Of a DNA stretch of 60,584 nucleotides, positions 34,788 to 44,774 are shown piece after piece. Source of the stretch: a bacterium (GTDB lineage: Bacteria; Myxococcota_A; UBA9160; SZUA-336); contig JAAELY010000499.1 in the NCBI GenBank assembly GCA_024226335.1, positions 1 through 60,584 of the forward strand, written 5' to 3'. The notes beneath the pieces are model-generated. The model worked only from the letters and a program-made list of their open reading frames with translations. It did not search any database and was not told the DNA's origin. The translations under genes and the position numbers were made by a program. Every line of letters starts with the position of its first letter. Position 1 is the stretch's first letter.

Positions 34788-35711
34788 GTGGCCCGTGCTG
34801 GGGTGAAATTGCTTCTCAGTTACGCTTTGCGCGCGATCCAGATCGCCCTGGTGGCGGCGTGCTTCTACGCCGCCTATGTAGGGGTCTCGCCGATCATCAG
34901 TTCCGTCTCGATCGCCGAGACGACCATCCCTCCTGCGGCCCCACCGCCGGAGCGCAATCTGGAATTCGCGCGTTTTCAGGTGATCGCGTCGCGCAATTTG
35001 TTCAAGAGCAGCAAAACCGTCGCAACCGAAGTCGAAATCGAACAGGACGAGATCAAGGAAACCAAGCTGCGCCTCAAACTGATCGCCACCGCCGCATCGA
35101 ACCCGGTCGATTTTTCGATCGCAGTCATCGAGAACCTCGACCTGCGTCAACGTCTGGTCGTGGGAATCGGCGAAGAAGTCGCGTCCGGAGCGACGCTCTC
35201 TTCGGTCGAACCACGTCGCGCACTGATCGACAACAAGGGCGTCACGGAAGCGATTTCGATGGACGACGAAGAGGAAGTGAAGGCGCGCAATGCCAAGAAC
35301 ACCTCTCGCCAGCGCAAAGAAGAACAGCGCCGCACAGACAGGGAACGTCGTCGCCCCAACCGAACCCCCAACGCGCGGTCGTCGCGCGGCAAGAGGCCGA
35401 CCGATCGCGTGCGCGATTTGAAAAAGCAACTCACTCCCTCCCCGAAGCCCCGGATAAATGCTTTGCTCAACAGTGCCCGCGTGCTGCCACACCTCGACGA
35501 GAACGGCCAGTTCAGCGGAATGAAATTGAGCAAGATCAAGCCCAACAGCCCATTTGCCGGAATGCCGGACGGATCGGTCTGTTTTGAGATCAACAATTCG
35601 CCGATAACGAGTCAACAGGCGCTTGCACAGGCGATGAACTCGTTGGACGACGGAACCGCTTGCGTCAAGTGCAGGACGCCCGACGGTTCAGAAATTACCC
35701 GCTGCTTCTGA
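34788..35711 (+). CDS. gspC: type II secretion system protein GspC
   Basis: A 307-residue inner-membrane T2SS component connecting the platform to the secretin. It has a short cytoplasmic start, one membrane helix (about 8-32), a periplasmic HR domain (FARFQVIASRNLFKS to about residue 150), a long charged linker rich in Arg/Lys/Glu (about 165-220) and a PDZ-like C-terminal domain with GMKLSKIKPNSPFAGM. GTG 34788 is used; a second GTG 15 bases later is possible. First gene of a gapless operon. Confidence 0.88.
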   Translation: MARAGVKLLLSYALRAIQIALVAACFYAAYVGVSPIISSVSIAETTIPPAAPPPERNLEFARFQVIASRNLFKSSKTVATEVEIEQDEIKETKLRLKLIATAASNPVDFSIAVIENLDLRQRLVVGIGEEVASGATLSSVEPRRALIDNKGVTEAISMDDEEEVKARNAKNTSRQRKEEQRRTDRERRRPNRTPNARSSRGKRPTDRVRDLKKQLTPSPKPRINALLNSARVLPHLDENGQFSGMKLSKIKPNSPFAGMPDGSVCFEINNSPITSQQALAQAMNSLDDGTACVKCRTPDGSEITRCF

Positions 35712-35712
35712 G

Positions 35713-38208
35713 ATGAAAATGTTTCGACCCTCCATCCTGTTGATAGTCTTCGCGCTGCTCGCCCAGCTTCCAGGCAGCGCCTTCGCGCAACCCGCGGACA
35801 AAGACTCCAAGATCAATCTCGACTTCCAGGAGACGGAACTGACAGAGGTGATCAGCACGATCGCCAAGTTGACAGGAAAGAACTTCCTGTACGACGACCG
35901 CGTGCGGGGCCGCGTGACCGTGATCTCGCCCCAACCGGTGACCGTCGATGCAGCCTATCGCGTGTTCGAGTCGATCCTGCAGGTGAAGGGCTTCACGACC
36001 GTACCCGGCCCCGGGGGAATCCTGAAGATCGTACCGACGCGCGACGCGAAACAGTCTCCGATCGAGACGGTGCCCGGCAATCGCAGCGTGCAAAACCGCG
36101 ACCTCTTCATCACCCGCCTGCTGCCACTGAAGTACGTGAAAGCCGACGCGGTTTCGGGAACGCTGACGCCGCTGGTCTCCAAGGAAGCCAGCGTGATCGC
36201 CTACGCCCCCACCAACACCCTGATCATCACCGACACCTCCGCAAATATCCGCCGACTGATCGGCATCATCAAACAGATCGACGTCGCCAGCTATAGCGAG
36301 AAGATCAAGGTCGTTCCGATCGAATTCGCCGATGCCGGTACGCTGGCGGGACAACTCAACGAGATCTTCTCTGGCGATAGCGGAAACCAGAACACGACGA
36401 GAAGAGGTCGTCCGCGCGCGCGCGCGGCCAATCAGGCCACCGGTGCCGCGGCCGCTCTACAGGCCAACACGAACCGCGGCGTGATCGGCGCGGCGGGCAA
36501 GTCGCGGTTCATCACCGATCAGCGCACCAACTCGATCATCGTGATCGCCACGCAGACCGCGATGGGCGAAATCGGCCGCATGATCCGACTGCTGGACTAT
36601 CAGCGCAAAGGCACGGGCGGGATTCACGTCTATCGCCTGCAAAACGCCGACGCCGAGGAGATTTCCTCGACACTCGCCAGCCTCACATCGGGAAGCGGTG
36701 GAGGCGGCGCCGCACCCCGGGCCGGAGCTGCGGGTGGAGCACCCGCTGCGGGTGGGATCGTGGCAGAACTCGGCGACGGCGTGCGCGTAACGGCCGATGC
36801 GCCGACCAACTCGTTGATCATCCAGGCCAGTTCGGAAGGCTTCTCATCGCTTTCCGAAGTGATCGAGGCCCTCGACATCCGGCGACCCCAGGTACTGGTC
36901 GAAGCACTGATCATGGAAGTCGACATAACCGACGGCGCCTCCTTCGGAGCGAGCCTGTCGCACCGGGCCGCGACCCACGGCACTGGGCAGATCGGCATCG
37001 GTGGAGCGAACACCGCCAATACGCCGGATGCTCCAGCTCTATCGGGTGGTTTTGGCTCCACGACTACAACCAGCACAGGCGAGGCTTTCGCGCCTGGCCA
37101 GTTTAGCGCCGCAGTGCTAGGCAAGCTGATCGATGTGGTCCTCCCAAACGGCGACGTTATTCAGGTGCCGGTCATTCAGGGAATGCTGCAGGCGGCAGAG
37201 TCGGACGAAAACACGAACATCATCTCTGCACCGACGATCCTCACCGCTGACAACGAAGAAGCTGAGATCGTGATCGGCAGCGAGATCCCGATACCCACGA
37301 CTATCCTTTCAACCCAGGACAGTTCGAACGACGGCTTCCAGACCTCTCAGGACATCGCGCGCCAGAACGTTGGCGTCACACTGCGCGTCACCCCGCAGAT
37401 CAGCGAAGGCGATACCGTGCGCCTGAACATCTTCCAGGAGATCAGCGAGGTCACCAGCAACGATCCCGATCTCGGACCGACCACGAGCAATCGCCAGGTA
37501 GAGAACACCGTGTACGTGCGCGACGGCGAGGCCGTGATGATCGGCGGCATCCTCAGCGAGGTACAGAGCGAGTCCGAGAACAAGGTGCCGTTCCTGGGCG
37601 ACATTCCGATCCTGGGCTGGGCGTTCAAGGGCGTGAGCCACTCGACGCGCAAGGTGAACCTGCTCGTCGTCCTGACGCCGCGCATCGTGCGCGACCCGAA
37701 CGACCTGAATCGCCTGACGGTCGAGAAACGCGAGCGCTTCCGCGATTCCGCCAGCGATACGCTTTCCTATGGCGAAGAAGAGCGGGAAGAGCGCGAAGCG
37801 GCCCTGCGCGCGGGCGTCGAACTTCCGGCCGACTCCAATCCCGTGCGTCGCGAGATGGACCGCCACGACACCCAGTATCCGATCGAGTCGCTACCCGAAA
37901 TGCGTCGGCAACAGGAAGAGCGCGAAAAACAGCGCGTCGAAGAGATCGAGAGACTCAAGGCCAGCCAATCCGCGGGCAGCTACATCGTGCAGTTCTCCTT
38001 GTTCCGCAAAGTCGACGGGGCCGTCACCTTATTGGAGCGGCTGACACGTGAAGGGTATGACGGTTCCATCTACTCTCTTCAGGAAGCGGGTGAACCGGCC
38101 CATTACGTTCAACTCGGACCCTATGCGACCGAAGTCAAAGCCCTGGCCGTAGTGCGTGAGGTTCGAGCAGGGATGGACTTGAGCGCGATCGTGATCGTCG
38201 AGCCCTAG
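35713..38208 (+). CDS. gspD: type II secretion secretin GspD with C-terminal SPOR-like domain
   Basis: An 831-residue outer-membrane secretin. A signal peptide (about 1-25) leads to N0-N3 domains, including TGKNFLYDDRVRGRVTVISP and the repeated ADAVSG/ADAEEISS modules, and the secretin core with VRLNIFQEISEV, VYVRDGEAVMIGGIL and VNLLVVLTPRIVRDP. After a charged coiled linker (about 690-750) comes a unique tail at 753-831: YIVQFSLFRKVDGAVTLLER, then a HYVQLGPYATEVKAL repeat. This matches a SPOR peptidoglycan-binding domain. SPOR fusion to GspD is unusual and could anchor or position the secretin at the cell wall. Confidence 0.92.
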   Translation: MKMFRPSILLIVFALLAQLPGSAFAQPADKDSKINLDFQETELTEVISTIAKLTGKNFLYDDRVRGRVTVISPQPVTVDAAYRVFESILQVKGFTTVPGPGGILKIVPTRDAKQSPIETVPGNRSVQNRDLFITRLLPLKYVKADAVSGTLTPLVSKEASVIAYAPTNTLIITDTSANIRRLIGIIKQIDVASYSEKIKVVPIEFADAGTLAGQLNEIFSGDSGNQNTTRRGRPRARAANQATGAAAALQANTNRGVIGAAGKSRFITDQRTNSIIVIATQTAMGEIGRMIRLLDYQRKGTGGIHVYRLQNADAEEISSTLASLTSGSGGGGAAPRAGAAGGAPAAGGIVAELGDGVRVTADAPTNSLIIQASSEGFSSLSEVIEALDIRRPQVLVEALIMEVDITDGASFGASLSHRAATHGTGQIGIGGANTANTPDAPALSGGFGSTTTTSTGEAFAPGQFSAAVLGKLIDVVLPNGDVIQVPVIQGMLQAAESDENTNIISAPTILTADNEEAEIVIGSEIPIPTTILSTQDSSNDGFQTSQDIARQNVGVTLRVTPQISEGDTVRLNIFQEISEVTSNDPDLGPTTSNRQVENTVYVRDGEAVMIGGILSEVQSESENKVPFLGDIPILGWAFKGVSHSTRKVNLLVVLTPRIVRDPNDLNRLTVEKRERFRDSASDTLSYGEEEREEREAALRAGVELPADSNPVRREMDRHDTQYPIESLPEMRRQQEEREKQRVEEIERLKASQSAGSYIVQFSLFRKVDGAVTLLERLTREGYDGSIYSLQEAGEPAHYVQLGPYATEVKALAVVREVRAGMDLSAIVIVEP

Positions 38209-38221
38209 GAGCGATGGTACG

Positions 38222-39964
38222 GTGACGACACGTCTTCAGCTTCACTCCGCACTACTCGGGTACACCTCGCTCAGCGAGGAAGGACTCGAGCAGGCATTGA
38301 AGCGCCAGGAGCAGAGCGGCAAGCGTCTGACCGACCTGCTGCTCGATCTCGAACTGGTGCCGGAGGGTGAACTTCTGGGCGCCCTCGCGGGTCTGTACAG
38401 CATCCCGGTGCTCGACAGCCTGAAGCCCGAAGAGGTCGACGCGGAACTCGCCACGCAGCTTCCCATCTCCTTTGCCAAACAGCATCACATCCTGCCGATC
38501 TCTCTCGAGGACCGACAACTCAAGGTCGCGATCGCAGATCCGCTATTGACCGATCCACTCGACGATCTGCGCCTCATCTTCCCCGGGGTCGAGTGCAAGC
38601 CCGTTCTGGTGACGCGTCGCGCCCTGCTCTCCTGCATCAATCACGTCTATGACTCGTCGACCACGGCCGAAGACGTCGCGGGTTCGATGTCGGAAGAAGA
38701 ACTCGAAGACGTCGCTTCCGAACTGATCCACGAACCCGAAGACCTGCTCGACTCCAGCGAAGACAGCGCGCCGGTCATCCGGCTGGTCAACTCGCTGCTG
38801 CAGCAAGCGGTCAAAGAGCGCGCGAGCGACATCCACATCGAGCCACAGGAGCGCGAGGTCGTCGTGCGCTTCCGCACAGACGACATCCTGCACGAGCCGA
38901 TCCGCCCACTGCCTCGACGCCTGCAACAGTCGATCGTTTCGCGCATCAAGATCATGGGCAAGCTCGACATCGCCGAAAAGCGCCTGCCCCAGGACGGTCG
39001 CATCGTGCTGAAGATCGCGGGTCGCGACTACGATGTGCGCCTGTCGACGATCCCCACGCAGTACGGCGAGCGCTGCGTACTGCGCCTGCTGCCGCGCACT
39101 CAAGAACTCCTGAGCATCGAGCGCATCGGCCTGTCGCCCTCGCATCAGGCCACGCTGCGCAAGCTGATCCGGCGCAGCAACGGCATCGTCCTGGTCACGG
39201 GCCCGACCGGTTCCGGAAAGACCAATACGCTTTACGCGGGCCTGGCCGAGATCAACGAACCCGAAACGAACATCATCACGATTGAAGACCCGGTCGAAAT
39301 CCGGCTCGATGGCATCGGCCAGATCGAGATCAAGCCGAGCATCGGCCTGACGTTTGCGGCGGGGCTGCGCTCGATCCTGCGCCAGGATCCCAATGTGATT
39401 CTCGTCGGTGAGATTCGCGACCTGGAAACCGCTGAGATCGCCATCCAGGCCAGCCTCACCGGCCACCTGGTGTTCAGTACGCTTCACACGAATGACTCCG
39501 CGGGCGCAGTCACGCGGTTGATCGATATGGGGGTCGAACCCTTCCTGATCAGCTCGTCACTTGCGGCCGTCGTTGCACAGCGCCTGATCCGCCTGCTCTG
39601 CCAAAAGTGCAGGGAAGCCTACTCGCCGGGCGTCGACGAACTGGAAGAACTGGGAATTCCTCAGAATCTGCTCCAGGGTAAGTCGCTGTACCGCGCCAAG
39701 GGCTGTGTGCATTGCAGCAATAGTGGCTATCACGGCCGTACGGGAATCTTCGAGATCCTGCCGATCGACGATCGGATCCGGAAGATGATCACCAAGGGCG
39801 TGGATTCCAAACAGATTCAGGACGCCGCAATCGCCGATGGCATGAAGTCGATGCGCAGCCACGGCGCAGATATGGTTGTCGAAGGCGTCACCTCCGTTGC
39901 GGAGATTCTTCGACAGACGGAGGAAGAAGCGGTCATCGCAATCGACCCGGAGACGAAGTTCTAA
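38222..39964 (+). CDS. gspE: type II secretion ATPase GspE
   Basis: A 580-residue cytoplasmic ATPase that powers pseudopilus assembly. It has N-terminal GspE N-domains, a central segment with VKERASDIHIEPQE, Walker A GPTGSGKTNTLY, the Asp box around IITIEDPVEI, Walker B VGEIRDLETAE and the His box FSTLHTND. The C-terminal zinc module has CQKC and CVHC pairs. GTG 38222 follows an AGGAG site. It docks to GspL. Confidence 0.96.
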   Translation: MTTRLQLHSALLGYTSLSEEGLEQALKRQEQSGKRLTDLLLDLELVPEGELLGALAGLYSIPVLDSLKPEEVDAELATQLPISFAKQHHILPISLEDRQLKVAIADPLLTDPLDDLRLIFPGVECKPVLVTRRALLSCINHVYDSSTTAEDVAGSMSEEELEDVASELIHEPEDLLDSSEDSAPVIRLVNSLLQQAVKERASDIHIEPQEREVVVRFRTDDILHEPIRPLPRRLQQSIVSRIKIMGKLDIAEKRLPQDGRIVLKIAGRDYDVRLSTIPTQYGERCVLRLLPRTQELLSIERIGLSPSHQATLRKLIRRSNGIVLVTGPTGSGKTNTLYAGLAEINEPETNIITIEDPVEIRLDGIGQIEIKPSIGLTFAAGLRSILRQDPNVILVGEIRDLETAEIAIQASLTGHLVFSTLHTNDSAGAVTRLIDMGVEPFLISSSLAAVVAQRLIRLLCQKCREAYSPGVDELEELGIPQNLLQGKSLYRAKGCVHCSNSGYHGRTGIFEILPIDDRIRKMITKGVDSKQIQDAAIADGMKSMRSHGADMVVEGVTSVAEILRQTEEEAVIAIDPETKF

Positions 39965-39970
39965 TTCCCT

Positions 39971-41194
39971 ATGCCCGTGTTTCGCTACAAGGGTGTCACC
40001 GCCGGCAATACATCGGTCAGTAGTACGATCGACGCCGACAGCTTGCGCAGCGCGCGTTTGCGTCTGCGCGCGGAAGGCATCTACCCGACGGAGATCAGCG
40101 AGGGCAAGACCTCGAACATCGTCGCCGACATCCTGGCGCGCTTCCAGTTGCCCCAGCTCTGGAAGATCCCGGATCTCGAACTCTCGATGTTCTCGAGTCA
40201 ACTCGCCACCCTGCTCAGCGCCGGCGTACCGCTCGTCCAGGCCCTGGGGGCGCTGACCGATCAGGTCGAAAACGAGCGGCTCAGAGCCATCGTCGGCGAA
40301 CTGCGCGAACTGGTAAACCAGGGCAGCACACTTGCGGACGCTCTCAACGAGCACCCGCGGGTCTTCGATGAACTCTTCGTTTCGATGGTTCGCTCGGGTG
40401 AATCCTCTGGTGCGCTGGAACTGGTCCTGAGACGACTCGGCGAGTACGTGGAAACGCGCATGGAGCTGCGCAATCAGGTCGTCACGGCCCTGATCTATCC
40501 GTGCCTGATGCTCCTGGTGTCCATGGCCGTCACCGGTGTCCTGCTGATCTACGTCATTCCGAACATCACCGTGATGCTCAACGACCTGAATCAGGAACTT
40601 CCGCTGCTGACCCGCATCGTGGCAGGTGTGTCCGATTTCTTGCGCGACTACTGGTTCCACATGGGCACTACCGTGGGGATCAGCTTCCTCGTCTTCAACC
40701 GCGTGATCCAGACACCGACCGGACGTCTGGCCTGGGACGGCTTCCGTCTGCGCCTGCCCGTGCTCGGCAAGGTGGTGCGCTATATCGCGATCTCGCGCTT
40801 CGCGCGCACTCTCTCGACTCTGGTCGCCGGTGGATTGAACATCGTGCACGCCCTGGACATCTCAAAAGACGTCTCGGGCAACGCGGTGATCGGCCAGGCG
40901 ATCGCACACGTTCGAGAGCAGATTACGAAAGGCGCCTCAATCGCGGGCACCATGCGCCAGAGTGGCGAATTCCCGGCCATGGTCACGCATATGGTAGCCG
41001 TGGGCGAAGCGTCCGGTGAACTCGATTCCATGCTGGGCAAACTCGCCGACACCTACGACAAGCTGGTCGAGGTGGCACTGAATCGCATGATGGCCCTGAT
41101 GGGGCCGGTTCTTCTGATTTTCGTGGCCGGGATCATCCTGGCGATCATCCTGTCAACCATGCTTCCGCTACTCAGTCTGACCTCGGCGCTGTAG
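39971..41194 (+). CDS. gspF: type II secretion inner-membrane platform protein GspF
   Basis: A 407-residue polytopic platform protein with two homologous cytoplasmic T2SSF domains (about 70-190 and 275-395) separated by membrane helices near 170-195, 225-240 and 378-400. Motifs such as FSSQLATLLSAGVPLVQAL and FARTLSTLVAGGLNIVHAL mark the two repeats. It links the GspE ATPase to the pseudopilus. ATG 39971 follows the gspE stop by six bases. Confidence 0.95.
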   Translation: MPVFRYKGVTAGNTSVSSTIDADSLRSARLRLRAEGIYPTEISEGKTSNIVADILARFQLPQLWKIPDLELSMFSSQLATLLSAGVPLVQALGALTDQVENERLRAIVGELRELVNQGSTLADALNEHPRVFDELFVSMVRSGESSGALELVLRRLGEYVETRMELRNQVVTALIYPCLMLLVSMAVTGVLLIYVIPNITVMLNDLNQELPLLTRIVAGVSDFLRDYWFHMGTTVGISFLVFNRVIQTPTGRLAWDGFRLRLPVLGKVVRYIAISRFARTLSTLVAGGLNIVHALDISKDVSGNAVIGQAIAHVREQITKGASIAGTMRQSGEFPAMVTHMVAVGEASGELDSMLGKLADTYDKLVEVALNRMMALMGPVLLIFVAGIILAIILSTMLPLLSLTSAL

Positions 41195-41219
41195 CGGATC
41201 GAACCGAGAGGCCTGGAAT

Positions 41220-41678
41220 ATGAATACCAGCGAGGAACTCAGAGAACAGGGCTTCACCTTTCTCGAGATCATGATCGTGGTGATCATCATCGGAATGTTG
41301 ATGACACTCGTGGCAACCAACATCCTGAGCCGCCAGGACGAAGCCAAAGTAAAGATCGCCCAGAGCCAGATCCACAAACTCGCACAGGCGCTCGAATTCT
41401 ACCGACTCGACAACGGCCGCTATCCGACCACCGATCAAGGGTTGCAGGCCCTGGTGACCCAACCGACCGGCGAACCCCGCCCGAAACGCTATCCGCCCAA
41501 CGGCTACGGGCGCCGGGCCGATCTGATCGACCCCTGGCAGTCGAACTTCCACTACGAACAACCGGGCCAGCACAACAGTCACAGCTATGACCTGTATTCC
41601 TTCGGAACCGACGGCCAGCAGGGCGGCGAAGGCACTAACGCAGACATCGGCAACTGGGACGACCCGGCCAACCTGTAA
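41220..41678 (+). CDS. gspG: major pseudopilin GspG
   Basis: A 152-residue major pseudopilin. The prepilin cleavage site is QG/FTFLEIMIVVIIIGML, with Glu at +5, followed by the long hydrophobic helix. The periplasmic part has the GspG signature LDNGRYPTTDQGLQALV and a calcium-binding-like C-terminal loop. It forms the main body of the pseudopilus after cleavage by a prepilin peptidase (GspO), which is not in this window. Confidence 0.95.
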   Translation: MNTSEELREQGFTFLEIMIVVIIIGMLMTLVATNILSRQDEAKVKIAQSQIHKLAQALEFYRLDNGRYPTTDQGLQALVTQPTGEPRPKRYPPNGYGRRADLIDPWQSNFHYEQPGQHNSHSYDLYSFGTDGQQGGEGTNADIGNWDDPANL

Positions 41679-41681
41679 CCC

Positions 41682-42251
41682 GTGAGCACGACGCGCAGCA
41701 ACTCCGGCTTCACGCTGCTGGAGGTCATGGTCGCCGTGGTCTTGATGGCCCTGCTCATGGGTGCGCTTGCCACGAGACTCGGCGGGGGCTTTGGCGTCCA
41801 CCTGAGCAACTCGGGACGCCGCCTGGCGGCCGAACTCGAGTACGTCGGACAGCGAGCGATCACGACCGGCCGACCGCATCGCTTCGTCATCGACATGCAG
41901 AAACAGGCCTTTCGTATCGAGGAACAACGCGAGAGGTCAGATAGAGATGTCGACGAACTACCCGCACACTTCGAGGACCTCGACCTGAGCATCGACCTTG
42001 CCAGCCAGGCGTTCTCGCCGATCGAGGCGAGCCAGGGCGACTGGCGTTGGCTTGACGACGGCGAAGTGGCCTTTGACGAAATCGTGATCGGCAACGAATC
42101 GTTCACCAGCGACGAGATCTCGATCGGCTTCTCTCCGGACGGCGGTGCCGAACCCGCACAGATCTGGCTGGTCGACGACGGCGGCTACTCCCTGCAGGTG
42201 CGCCTGGTCGCTTTCACCGGCGAGGTACACGTCGAGGAAGGCGAGGAGTGA
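41682..42251 (+). CDS. gspH: minor pseudopilin GspH
   Basis: A 189-residue minor pseudopilin with cleavage site SG/FTLLEVMVAVVLMALL and a GspH-like beta C-terminal domain (SLQVRLVAFTGEVHVEE). It starts at GTG 41682, three bases after gspG. It helps connect the pseudopilus shaft to the tip complex GspI-J-K. Confidence 0.88.
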   Translation: MSTTRSNSGFTLLEVMVAVVLMALLMGALATRLGGGFGVHLSNSGRRLAAELEYVGQRAITTGRPHRFVIDMQKQAFRIEEQRERSDRDVDELPAHFEDLDLSIDLASQAFSPIEASQGDWRWLDDGEVAFDEIVIGNESFTSDEISIGFSPDGGAEPAQIWLVDDGGYSLQVRLVAFTGEVHVEEGEE

Positions 42252-42799
42252 TGCGTTCGATCCCGAGACACGCCGACGGCTTCACTCTGCTCGAGGTGTT
42301 GATGGCCGTGCTCGTGGTGGGACTCGTCTACGGGTTCCTCTTGCGCTTCGTGACCCAGAACCTGGAACGCGTCGGAGACTCGCGGCGCGAGATCGAAGTC
42401 GCTCGTCTCGCCGAAATGAAACTGCGCGAGACACAGGACCGGATACTGAGCGGTGAAGCAGTCACTCCCGGCGTCGACGCCGGATTCTTCGAAGAGCCCG
42501 ACGAGGCCTACCAGTACCAGGTTTCGATCGAGCCCTTCAGCATTCCACTGCCGCCGAGTTTCAAAGGTGAGATCGCTCCATCTTCGGTGTTCACACCCAC
42601 CGGACAGCACGACCCCGCGAGAACGCCACTTTTCGTGGTGCAATCGAGGGTATTTCGCGAAGACGATGAAGTCGAACAGGCGATTCCATTTACATCGATC
42701 TTGACTCCGCCGCCCCCGCTAGCTGCCACGCCGACCGGGCCAGCGGGATCTCCGCGTCCCCAGCCTGCCCAGGCCACACCTCCGGATCCACGCCAATGA
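42251..42799 (+). CDS. gspI: minor pseudopilin GspI
   Basis: A 182-residue pseudopilin with cleavage site DG/FTLLEVLMAVLVVGLVYGFLL. The C-terminus is Pro-rich. ATG 42251 overlaps the gspH stop by one base (TGATG); GTG 42248 is an alternative start. GspI nucleates the tip complex with GspJ and GspK. Confidence 0.87.
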   Translation: MRSIPRHADGFTLLEVLMAVLVVGLVYGFLLRFVTQNLERVGDSRREIEVARLAEMKLRETQDRILSGEAVTPGVDAGFFEEPDEAYQYQVSIEPFSIPLPPSFKGEIAPSSVFTPTGQHDPARTPLFVVQSRVFREDDEVEQAIPFTSILTPPPPLAATPTGPAGSPRPQPAQATPPDPRQ

Positions 42800-43719
42800 A
42801 CCGGCGCGACGCAGACGGCTTCACGCTGATCGAGATCCTGCTCTCGCTCGCGATCATGTCCATGGTGCTGACCTTTGCCTTCCAGGCCTATATCGCCATC
42901 AAGGATGCCCAGCAGCGGCTCGCGGGAGGAATGGATCGGGACCGCGCCGCTGGAGTCCTGCTCGATCGACTCGAGCGCGAGTTCGTCGGTGCCATCATCG
43001 TGGAACGCGAGACAGGAGCGGATCCACTACTACACCCGTTCCTGTTCGTTTCGCAGGACTCGATGCACGATGAAGGCAGTGACGCGGTCCGCTTCATCAC
43101 ACAGACGCCCACGCGCATGCCCGGCACTCAGCGACGGGGTGGACTGTTGATGGTCACCTACGGTCTGCAGAGTCAGGAATCCGACATCTACGAGCTGGTG
43201 CGCAAGGAAGACCCACTTCCGGATCAGATGTACAAAGACATCAGCCTGCAGGACGGCCAGGTCGTGGCGGAGCGTCTGGCGGGCTTCAAGATGCGTTTCC
43301 AGTCCGCAAACCGCGAGTGGATGGATCGCTGGGACAGCACGGGCATCTCGGATTTCGACCAGTTGCCCAACGCAGTCGAAATCACGGTCAAACTGTGGAA
43401 CAAAAACGAATACGGCGAGCTGACCGAAGGCAACCCGCACATGCGCCAGATCCGTCTGCCCGTGCGCCCCTTCCCGCTCGCGCCAGACGACCCCAACCAG
43501 CTGCTACAGGCCTGCGAAACCGGAACCAGTGTCCAGGAATGTCTGGCCAAGGCCAGGAACGCAATCGAGTTTGATAGCGAGATGATGAAATCGATCGAAA
43601 AGGCGATCCAGAACATCACCGACGTGTGCTGGAACAGCGAAGAGCCCAGCTTCCTGCTGGGTGAAGTCAAGACCGCCTACGAAGATCAAGGCTTCGACTC
43701 CAGAGGGGAGTGCCCGTAA
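42796..43719 (+). CDS. gspJ: minor pseudopilin GspJ
   Basis: A 307-residue pseudopilin with cleavage site DG/FTLIEILLSLAIMSMVL. The globular domain includes the PulJ/GspJ-like segment GAIIVERETG and a W-rich strand. It is longer than many GspJ proteins because of a helical C-terminal extension (about 240-300) with several cysteines (ACETGTSVQECLAK). It overlaps gspI by four bases. Confidence 0.88.
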   Translation: MNRRDADGFTLIEILLSLAIMSMVLTFAFQAYIAIKDAQQRLAGGMDRDRAAGVLLDRLEREFVGAIIVERETGADPLLHPFLFVSQDSMHDEGSDAVRFITQTPTRMPGTQRRGGLLMVTYGLQSQESDIYELVRKEDPLPDQMYKDISLQDGQVVAERLAGFKMRFQSANREWMDRWDSTGISDFDQLPNAVEITVKLWNKNEYGELTEGNPHMRQIRLPVRPFPLAPDDPNQLLQACETGTSVQECLAKARNAIEFDSEMMKSIEKAIQNITDVCWNSEEPSFLLGEVKTAYEDQGFDSRGECP

Positions 43720-44774
43720 TGCGCGCACGAGATGAAGAGGGCGTGGTCTTGCTGCTGGTGATCGTGTTGATCGTGGTCACGATCAGTACGGTCTACGCAA
43801 TGGCCGCCACCTCGACTCTCGAGATCATGGGCACGCGGTATCGAATCGAACGCACCCGCGCAGATCTGCTGGCGAAGTCGGCCATGCCGATCGCAATGCG
43901 CGCGCTACACGACGACCTGAGCGTCAACGACGCATTGGCGCAGGTCGTGGAATCGGGCCAGGACGGATGGGCGCTACTCGGAGAGCAGCCGATCGTGGTC
44001 GAAGGAGGCGGGGGCCTCGACATCCGCGTGCTCGACATTGGCTCCAAGATCAATATCAACGCGATGATCGACGTGAAAGGCGAACCCATAGGCGAACAGA
44101 GCCGGAGCTTTCTGAAAGCCGCCTTGCGCCAGATCATCGATTCCACTCCCGCATTGCTCGAGGAATCGTCCTATACAGACGAGAAGGTCAACAACCTGAC
44201 CGATGGGATTCTCGACTGGATCGACAAAAACGACCAGACGCGTCTGGGAACGCCAGAAGAGGAGTTCTGGGTCGCGATCGAGAAGGCCGAGGTCCCGCCA
44301 GCGGATCGGCCTCTCTTTTCCCTGGACGAACTGGCTCCAATCCCGGGCATGGGGCCCTTGCTGCTGGAAGCCATGAAGTCCTACTTTACGACCTATCCGA
44401 TGTTCCCTCCGCCCGGAACGGGTGGCATCAACCTGAACACCGCGCCCGCTCACGTTCTCGGGCTGCTTTATCACGGAACCGCCTTGGACTCCGAATTCAT
44501 CAAAGAACGCGACATCCTGGAAGTTATGCGCGCCCGCGAGGAAGGTCGCGTGTTCTGCCCGTCCCAGGCCGATGAGCGTTGCATAGGCGTTTCGGAGGTT
44601 CTGGGCGTGGTGAGACAGGGCGAGATCTTCTTCCCGCAGATCCAATTTAAAAGCGATGTGTTCCGGATCGAGGTAGAAGCCCGGTACGGAGAAACCCGAT
44701 CCTGCCTCGCGAGCGTAGTCGACCGCAGCCGTCCGGCCGAAAACCAGACGCTTTACTACAGGCTGGGCTGTTGA
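43719..44774 (+). CDS. gspK: pseudopilus tip protein GspK
   Basis: A 351-residue minor pseudopilin that caps the pseudopilus. It has the hydrophobic N-terminus EEGVVLLLVIVLIVVTIST and the GspK-specific domains, with KININAMID and a LTDGILDWIDKNDQ segment and GGINLNTAPAHVLGLL. As in other GspK proteins, the residue five after the cleavage site is not Glu, which suits a tip protein. ATG 43719 shares a base with the gspJ stop and follows GGGGAG; GTG 43710 is an alternative. Confidence 0.9.
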   Translation: MRARDEEGVVLLLVIVLIVVTISTVYAMAATSTLEIMGTRYRIERTRADLLAKSAMPIAMRALHDDLSVNDALAQVVESGQDGWALLGEQPIVVEGGGGLDIRVLDIGSKININAMIDVKGEPIGEQSRSFLKAALRQIIDSTPALLEESSYTDEKVNNLTDGILDWIDKNDQTRLGTPEEEFWVAIEKAEVPPADRPLFSLDELAPIPGMGPLLLEAMKSYFTTYPMFPPPGTGGINLNTAPAHVLGLLYHGTALDSEFIKERDILEVMRAREEGRVFCPSQADERCIGVSEVLGVVRQGEIFFPQIQFKSDVFRIEVEARYGETRSCLASVVDRSRPAENQTLYYRLGC

